DNA of 64,000 nucleotides from Glandiceps talaboti (taxonomy: Eukaryota; Hemichordata; Enteropneusta; Spengelidae). Of this stretch, positions 25,901-36,100 are shown piece after piece; position 1 is the stretch's first letter, and every line of letters starts with the position of its first letter. Position numbers and translations under genes: made by a program. The stretch covers positions 17,075,322 through 17,139,321 of the forward strand of contig NC_135570.1 in the NCBI RefSeq assembly GCF_964340395.1, written 5' to 3'. The notes beneath the pieces were generated by a model that saw only the letters and a program-made list of their open reading frames with translations, ran no database searches and had not been told where the DNA came from.

Positions 25901-28900
25901 ACGAGGGTTTTGAACAGAAAAAATACCATGCACCCAGGCGGCGGAGACTGGGTTTTCCTCCAATCACACCCAATGCATGTCTACAAGATACCATAGCATG
26001 TCAAGTATTTGACTCTGTCTGGAGTGAAGTATCACACTGGTTACAAGCACTCCTAAAAAAATACTTAGAAAGGAGAATAACAGGTAAGAAAGAAATAGTA
26101 AATTCTACGATATAACGATTACAAATTGCTATTTCTATGATATCTGCACTCTTTTTCTTGTTCAATCTGACAGAACAAAATGATGGCATCTTCCATATTG
26201 TGTCAGTTTGGTCAGGTTTACCATGTGACCTTTGACCTGGCATGAAGCACACCTTGTATATAAAGGAGTGCCTAGACTGTAAGTTACATCATGTTATTCT
26301 GCCACTCATTGGCTGTCCCAGAAAAAGCTAGACATATCTTATAAACAAACAAATACCTAAAGTAGATTTCAGTGTATTTGAGTTAACTTTGTCACTGTTT
26401 AATTTTGTCCCCAACATAGATTCTGATGAAAGGGCAATGGAATCACAGGATGTGTTAGGATTGATACCAGTCCTTGGTCCATTTGATCCTCTAGAATCAC
26501 CTCCACCCTCACGGGGATTTGATCAAGTAAAACTTCATCCAATGCAGTCAACGGTAAGTGAAATATGTTGCTGTCATGTTGGTAACTTAGAAAGTAAGTG
26601 TAGTGTACCACTATAGTCTGCAAGTCAAGTGTGTATTAAGTCAGGGAAGGTACATGATTACTCTCTGTATTAAGTCAGGGAAGGTATATGATTACTCTCT
26701 GTATTAAGTCAGGGAAGGTACATGATTACTCTCTGTATTAAGTCAGGGAAGGTATATGATTACTCTCTGTATTAAGTGAGGGAAGGTACATGATTACTCT
26801 CTGTATTAAGTGAGGGAAGGTATATGATTACTCTCTGTATTAAGTCAGGGAAGGTACATGATTACTCTCTGTATTGAGTCAGGGAAGGTACATGATTACT
26901 CTCTGTATTAAGTCAGGGAAGGTACATGATTACTCTCTGTATTGAGTCAGTGAAGGTACATGATAACTCTCTGTATTAAGTGAGGGAAGGTACATGATTA
27001 CTCTTTGTATTAAGTCAGGGAAGGTATATGATTACTCTCTGTATTGAGTCAGGGAAGGTATATGATTACTCTCTGTATTGAGTCAGTGAAGGTACATGAT
27101 TACTCTCTGTATTAAGTCAGGGAAGGTACATGATTACTCTGTATTAAGTCAGGGAAGGTACATGATTACTCTCTGTATTAAGTCAGGGAAGGTACATGAT
27201 TACTCTCTGTATTAAGTCAGGGAAGGTACATGATTACTCTCTGTATTAAGTCAGGGAAGGTACATGATTACTCTCTGTATTGAGTCAGTGAAGGTACATG
27301 ATAACTCTCTGTATTAAGTGAGGGAAGGTACATGATTACTCTTTGTATTAAGTCAGGGAAGGTATATGATTACTCTCTGTATTGAGTCAGGGAAGGTATA
27401 TGATTACTCTCTGTATTGAGTCAGTGAAGGTACATGATTACTCTCTGTATTAAGTCAGGGAAGGTACATGATTACTCTCTGTATTAAGTCAGGGAAGGTA
27501 CATAATTACTCTCTGTATTAAGTCAGGGAAGGTATATGATTACTCTCTGTATTGAGTCAGGGAAGGTACATGATTACTCTCTGTATTAAGTCAGGGAAGG
27601 TATATGATTACTCTCTGTATTGAGTCAGGGAAGGTATATGATTACTCTCTGTATTGAGTCAGTGAAGGTACATGATTACTCTCTGTATTAAGTCAGGGAA
27701 GGTACATGATTACTCTCTGTATTGAGTCAGTGAAGGTATATGATTACTCTCTGTATTAAGTCAGGGAAGGTACATGATTACTCTCTGTATTGAGTCAGGG
27801 AAGGTATATGATTACGCTCTGTATTAAGTCAGGGAAGGTATATGATTACTCTCTGTATTGAGTCAGTGAAGGTACATGATTACTCTCTGTATTGAGTCAG
27901 GGAAGGTATATGATTACTCTCTGTATTGAGTCAGTGAAGGTATATGATTACTCTCTGTATTAAGTCAGGGAAGGTACATGATTACTCTTTGTATTAAGTC
28001 AGGGAAGGTACATGATTACTCTCTGTATTAAGTCAGGGAAGGTACATGATTACTCTCTGTATTAAGTGAGGGAAGGTACATGATTACTCTCTGTATTAAG
28101 TCAGGGAAGGTATATGATTACTCTCTGTATTGAGTCAGGGAAGGTACATGATTACTCTCTGTATTGAGTCAGGGAAGGTACATGATTACTCTCTGTATTA
28201 AGTCAGGGAAGGTACATGATTACTCTCTGTATTGAGTCAGGGAAGGTATATGATTACTCTCTGTATTAAGTCAGGGAAGGTACATGATTACTCTCTGTAT
28301 TGAGTCAGGGAAGGTATATGATTACTCTCTGTATTAAGTCAGGGAAGGTATATGATTACTCTCTGTATTGAGTCAGTGAAGGTACATGATTACTCTCTGT
28401 ATTGAGTCAGGGAAGGTACATGATTACTCTCTGTATTGAGTCAGGGAAGGTACATGATTACTCTCTGTATTGAGTCAGTGAAGGTATATGATTACTCTCT
28501 GTATTAAGTCAGGGAAGGTACATGATTACTCTTTGTATTAAGTCGGGGAAGGTACATGATTACTCTCTGTATTACGTCAGGGAAGGTACATGATTACTCT
28601 CTGTATTAAGTAAGGGAAGGTACATGATTACTCTCTGTATTAAGTGAGGGAAGGTACATGATTACTCTCTGTATTAAGTGAGGGAAGGTACATGATTACT
28701 CTCTGTATTAAGTGAGGGAAGGTATATGATTACTCTCTGTATTAAGTGAGGGAAGGTATATGATTACTCTCTGTATTGAGTCAGGGAAGGTATATGATTA
28801 CTCTCTGTATTGAGTCAGGGAAGGTACATGATTACTCTCTGTATTGAGTCAGGGAAGGTATATGATTACTCTCTATATTAAGTCAGGGAAGGTACATGAT

Positions 28901-31900
28901 TACTCTCTGTATTGAGTCAGGGAAGGTATATGATTACTCTCTGTATTAAGTCAGGGAAGGTATATGATTACTCTCTGTATTGAGTCAGTGAAGGTACATG
29001 ATTACTCTCTGTATTGAGTCAGGGAAGGTATATGATTACTCTCTGTATTAAGTCAGGGAAGGTATATGATTACTCTCTGTATTGAGTCAGGGAAGGTACA
29101 TGATTACTCTCTGTATTGAGTCAGGGAAGGTACATGATTACTTTCTGTATTAAGTGAGGGAAGGTACATGATTACTCTCTGTATTAAGTCAGGGAAGGTA
29201 TATGATTACTCTCTGTATTAAGTCAGGGAAGGTATATGATTACTCTCTGTATTGAGTCAGTGAAGGTACATGATTACTCTCTGTATTGAGTCAGTGAAGG
29301 TACATGATTACTCTCTGTATTGAGTCAGGGAAGGTACATGATTACTCTCTGTATTGAGTCAGGGAAGGTACATGATTACTTTCTGTATTAAGTGAGGGAA
29401 GGTACATGATTACTCTCTGTATTAAGTCAGGGAAGGTATATGATTACTCTCTGTATTAAGTCAGGGAAGGTATATGATTACTCTCTGTATTGAGTCAGTG
29501 AAGGTACATGATTACTCTCTGTATTGAGTCAGTGAAGGTACATGATTACTCTCTGTATTGAGTCAGGGAAGGTACATGATTACTCTCTGTATTGAGTCAG
29601 GGAAGGTACATGATTACTCTCTGTATTAAGTGAGGGAAGGTGAGGGGAATATCTTGGAATTTGAAATCACCTATGAAAAGTCAAGGAAAAATTAACATTA
29701 ATTCCTGGAAAATCCCTGCCAAAGTGAATTTATGTAACAATTAACAGTCTGACAAGTTAATTTTCCATTCCTACAAATTATACAGTTATACAAAAAATAG
29801 TCAGGAAAATGACAAAAGTTGACTGTGATTTCGCATAAAATTATTTGAAAAGTTTTGGAAACACATGGAAATTTAATTTGTTATATGTTTATAAACCCCA
29901 TTCATATTTATTTTTATAGACAGTGTGTTGATAGCAACAAGAAGTCATTGTAAAGAGTTTTAATATGTATTCAAATGTTTATTATTTAATGCTAGGATAT
30001 TTATCTATTGTTGTTTTTAGGCCAGACTGAATACTGCACCTGCAAATACAACAACAGATTTAGATGGTCTCATGATGATCTACCCCAAGTATTTACATAG
30101 TAGAGACAAAGCTATCAATCCACTCATGTAAGTAACACTACATTTTATCCAATTTATTGTGTCTGTCTTAAGTTCTATCAAAAGGTTATCTTTGTTACAT
30201 GTCATTGCAGTTGAAGTAAGAACCCAGTAATGTTTCTTGTCCAACTAAAGAGTTTTTAAAAATGAGCATATTGGAATCCAAAATGAAATTGAAGTTGTTG
30301 GTTTGATCTTAAATGTACTTACTAACATTAGTTACAATCTAAGAAAAATTGAGTTCTTCTTGTCTTGTCTATATCTATTCAATTGTAGATTTTAATGTTT
30401 TTTGTCTCATTTATGAAGAATGCATGGTATTTGTTTGTAAGATATATATATATGTTTATACAAGCAGCTGTGCATATGTTCATCCACAATGTCCCTATTG
30501 CTCATTCCATCACTGAAGATAGTTTTGGAGAGTGCCTTCTATGACATCAAAAGCTTGTTATTTGATACAATTCATTACCATTGCATTCAATTCAGATCTC
30601 CAATATCCATGATAAAAAATGCTTAGGGTGCAAAAAGTAGTTGGAATTCAAAGTCGTAACTCATTTAGAGAAATTGCCATGGTCAACCATTGTGAGGGCA
30701 CTGAAATTCAAAGTCGTAACTCATTTAGAGAAATTGCCATGGTCAACCATTGTGATGGCACTGAAGAGTGCCCTCTATGGCAGCAAAAAACAACTTACTG
30801 CTGTTTACGGTTGAAATCTACAGTTTCCATGAAAAATCCCAACATATATTTTAGTACTAGTTGAATTTTGAGCCATTTTGGTTGTAAACATCTATAAATA
30901 CACTTTAACTAACATTGTAACATTTCTCCCTTCTAACAGTGACGATGCACTAAGTAACAATCGTCCAGGTTCAAGTACATATTTGCCACGGCCTAGAACA
31001 GCTAATAAAGTTCAAAGACAATTTAAAAAACTTCAGCCACCGCTGAAAAATGCTGAACGTGCAAAGACTCCAATGGATGATTTTAATATACTAGCAATAG
31101 GGAAGAAGTTGTAAGTATTGTTGTTTTAAGTGATTGCTTTAATAGTAAGATCTCTGTGTTTATTGTCAACATCCCATATTTGAAGTCCTAGTTGTTTTAC
31201 CGGTATCATATTACAGAATGCACCTCAAAAAAATAAACTCTTCAAACGTGTCCTGTTACTTTGTTTTAAAAAAACCTCCAATCCATTCTTAGTTAAAATC
31301 AAGGGAAAAAATGAGGAATCACCATGCATACTTTTTATATAAATTTCAAAATGATATCACAATTAATGGCATTATCAAATCCACTATGGCCACCAACTAC
31401 AGTGGGGGAAATGATATATTTTCAATTTACTGAAAAACAAAATACTACAATTTTCTTGTAGTATTTCAGTAGGACCAGGGGCTTTCATATGGCAAAATTT
31501 GGTTTTCAGGGAAATTTGTTCACAAGGTGCATTCTACCTTAAATTTGTGATTTTTGTTGTGCAAGTATGGGTATGTTATTGTCCAAAACCAATGACTTTC
31601 ATGACTCCTGTCAATCTGATTAAAAACTGATATGGTAAAATCGGCTAGATGTCTTTATTTACCTCTATTTCCATCACTTTGTGTTTTTTGTTTTGTGTGG
31701 AAGGTGGCAATCACTTAGAACAAAACAAACGACACAAAGCAATGCAAATAGAGGTAAATAAAGACATCTAGTCACTTTCACCACATCAGATTTGAATCAG
31801 ATTGGACCTGTGTGTAACACAGGAATAGTATGTCAGGTACCATCTTGGAATAAATTGACATCAAATTGTATACATGGCTCAATTTTATCATCTTGATTAC

Positions 31901-33008
31901 CACAAAAAATCTTCTAAGAAAAGATTATAAATTGTTATTGGAGGGATTTAAAGGAGATTTCAAATTGTAAATCTACCTCCATGATGTAAATCTACCTCCA
32001 TAATGTAAATCTACCTCCATGATGTAAATCTACCTCCATGACGTAAATCTACCTCCATGATGTAAATCTACCTCCATGATGTAAATCTACCTCCATGATG
32101 TAAATCTACCTCCATGATGTAAATCTACTTCCATGATGTAAATCTACCTCCATGATGTAAATCTACCTCCATGATGTAAATCTACCTCCATGATGTAAAT
32201 CTAGGTCACTTAGACGTCATGAAAGTCATTCAATTTGTGCAACTTTGTATACATTGTGAAACATTCATACATATTTCCAGCAATGCCCTTTTGTAAGGCT
32301 AGCGACATACATAGTTCCAGCAATGCCCTTTTGTAAGGCTAGCGACATACATAGTTCCAGCAATGCCCTTTTGTAAGGCTAGCGACATACATAGTTCCAG
32401 CAATGCCCTTTTGTAAGGCTAGCGACATACATAGTTCCAGCAATGCCCTTTTGTAAGGCTAGCGACATACATAGTTCCAGCAATGCCCTTTTGTAAGGCT
32501 AGCGACATATCAAAATAGTTTAGAACTCATCTTTCAAAATGAACACCATGTCAATTTTTTGTTGGGTAGGAGGATGTGCGTAGTTGTTGTTTTAAAGTGG
32601 TTGTTGTATAGTTTAATTGAGGGAAATTTTTGGGTCATCTTTATTCACTTTCAGCCCAAAGGGTAAACTACCAGAACACAAGTGGTAAGTGTTGTTGTAT
32701 GGCAGATTGGGATGTTATGGCAACTAAACATCAAACTAACGGCAAGGGGTTGCCACAGAATCAAACAAATGCACAGACTGTAATTGTGTTGGTGTGAGCA
32801 CCATACATAATATGATATTGTTGTGTTACCCAATCAATCTGATAAAATCAAACTCACCACGTGTGTATCATGTTGTTAAAGGAAAGTCATGTCTTGTATA
32901 TTTCAAATTAAATCATCCCCACTCAATTTCCATGTTTGTCCTATCCCATTCCTGACACATACTGAACTTAACTTTTTTAATTTGATAACTTTTAAGCGTT
33001 ATGTGCGT

Positions 33009-33062
<54 letters not shown>

Positions 33063-33130
33063 ACATGCATACACACACTCATAGACACAATAAGGATGCA
33101 CATTCATTGTGTACATCTATCTATCCACAT

Positions 33131-33181
<51 letters not shown>

Positions 33182-36100
33182 CAGTCAGTCTTGTATGTCA
33201 AAATTGACTAAAATCTGTTACTATTATCTAGCATTGAAATAACAAAATGTATTCAATTTGTCACCAGGAAAACAGGATCAGCATCACCACCACATCACAT
33301 GACTAGTCTGTCACCTGGGGGATACCAGTGGACAAGAAACAGTGTACTACCACCAATAGAAACAGTACATGAAAACTCACCTATTGGCACAAAACCAGTG
33401 GTAAGACAATGCAAGATACTCTCACCTAGAAAAATAGACAATTTCCATTCATTGCGTATGCAGTATCAACACATGGTGTCCACTTATGAAAGACAAGTGT
33501 TAGTGACACATCAAATTGGCTTAGAAGTTAGAGGACACATTCATCACCACATAGTAAGGGTTAGGAAATACCAAATTTTGATGTCTTACAAGAAATTGCT
33601 GTGCATTACTGATGAGTTAGTGTGGAAGGTAATCTGACATACTGACACTTTTTATGTGTTTATAGAAAAGGTATATCTTCATTTGGTCACAACATATACC
33701 AGGAATTATTCTAATTTGACAGTACATACCGGAACATACAGGGGTTATAGCTAGTCTTTTAGTAACATATACCAGGAATTATTCTAATTTGACAGTACAT
33801 ACCGGAACATACAGGGGTTATAGCTAGTCTTTTAGTAACATATACCAGGAATTATTCTAATTTGACAGTACATACCGGAACATACAGGGGTTATAGCTAG
33901 TCTTTTAGTAACATATACCAGGAATTATTCTAATTTGACAGTACATACCGGTACATACAGGGGTTATAGCTAGTCTTTTAGTAACATATACCAGGAATTA
34001 TTCTAATTTGACAGTACATACCGGTACATACAGGGGTTATAGCTAGTCTTTTAGTAACATATACCAGGAATTATTCTAATTTGACAGTACATACCGGTAC
34101 ATACAGGGGTTATAGCTAGTCTTTTAGTAACATATACCAGGAATTATTCTAATTTGACAGTACATACCGGTACATACAGGGGTTATAGCTAGTCTTTTAG
34201 TAACATATACCAGGAATTATTCTAATTTGACAGTACATACCGGTACATACAGGGGTTATAGCTAGTCTTTTAGTAACATATACCAGGAATTATTCTAATT
34301 TGACAGTACATACCGGTACATACAGGGGTTATAGCTAGTCTTTTAGTAACATATACCAGGAATTATTCTAATTTGACAGTACATACCGGTACATACAGGG
34401 GTTATAGCTAGTCTTTTAGTAACATATACCAGGAATTATTCTAATTTGACAGTACATACCGGTACATACAGGGGTTATAGCTAGTCTTTTAGTAACATAT
34501 ACCAGGAATTATTCTAATTTGACAGTACATACCGGTACATACAGGGGTTATAGCTAGTCTTTTAGTAACATATACCAGGAATTATTCTAATTTGACAGTA
34601 CATACCGGAACATACAGGGGTTATAGCTAGTCTTTTAGTAACATATACCAGGAATTATTCTAATTTGACAGTACATACCGGAACATACAGGGGTTACAAA
34701 ATGTATAGCTAGTCTTGTGATAAGACCTTTGAGCTGCACTTGGTAGGTTGCAAACAAAAGGTGATGGATGACAGTAGCACTATTGACAGTACTATGGAGC
34801 ACTCTGGTATGTGACCTATAAGGTTGTACAGTTTGCCTGAGAATCTATCACCTAGACTAGGTGTTGTACAGTTTGCCTGAGAATCTATCACCTAGACTAG
34901 GTGTTGTACAGTTTGCCTGAGAATCTATCACCTAGACTAGGGGTTGTACAGTTTGCCTGAGAATCTATCACCTAGACTAGGGGTTGTACAGTTTGCCTGA
35001 GAATCTATCACCTAGACTAGGTGTTGTACAGTTTGCCTGAGAATCTATCACCTAGACTAGGGGTTGTACAGTTTGCCTGAGAATCTATCACCTAGACTAG
35101 GTGTTGTACAGTTTGCCTGAGAATCTATCACCTAGACTAGGTGTTGTACAGTTTGCCTGAGAATCTATCACCTAGACTAGGGGTTGTACAGTTTGCCTGA
35201 GAATCTATCACCTAGACTAGGGGTTGTACAGTTTGCCTGAGAATCTATCACCTAGACTAGGTGTTGTACAGTTTGCCTGAGAATCTATCACCTAGACTAG
35301 GGGTTGTACAGTTTGCCTGAGAATCTATCACCTAGACTAGGGGTTGTACAGTTTGCCTGAGGACCTATCACCTAGACTAGGGGTTGTACAGTTTGCCTGA
35401 GAATCTATCACCTAGACTAGGTGTTGTACAGTTTGCCTGAGAATCTATCACCTAGACTAGGGGTTGTACAGTTTGCCTGAGAATCTATCTCCTAGACTAG
35501 GGGTTGTACAGTTTGACTGAGAATCTATCACCTAGACTAGGGGTTGTACAGTTTGACTGAGAATCTATCACCTAGACTAGGTGTTGTACAGTTTGCCTGA
35601 GAATCTATCACCTAGACTAGGGGTTGTACAGTTTGACTGAGAATCTATCACCTAGACTAGGGGTTGTACAGTTTGACTGAGAATCTATCACCTAGACTAG
35701 GGGTTGTACAGTTTGCCTGAGAATCTATCACCTAGACTAGGTGTTGTACAGTTTGCCTGAGAATCTATCACCTAGACTAGGGGTTGTACAGTTTGCCTGA
35801 GAATCTATCACCTAGACTAGGGGTTGTGCAGTTTGCCTGAGAATCTATCACCTAGACTAGGGCTATAGCAAGAAGTCTTTTACATGAATTCACACAGGAT
35901 ATGTAGCTCAAAAATACAGATTGTCGCTGTATAGTCAATTTCAATTAGGCTAACGTTTAAAGATCTATATCAAAGAGTGTTTTTTTTTACTTTAAATGTT
36001 TCAACAGAACTAGTATAGGAGACACTATATTCATAGAATACATAACAAGTAACACTATTTGCAAAAAAGTAGAAGTCCACTCATTGTAAGTCATATTATT

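Noticed and set aside
31111-33267. Direct join of exons 31110 and 33268 as the only structure
   Set aside because: It is in frame and possible, but the phase-matched 30-nt exon with good splice signals at 32655-32684 argues for inclusion in at least some transcripts.
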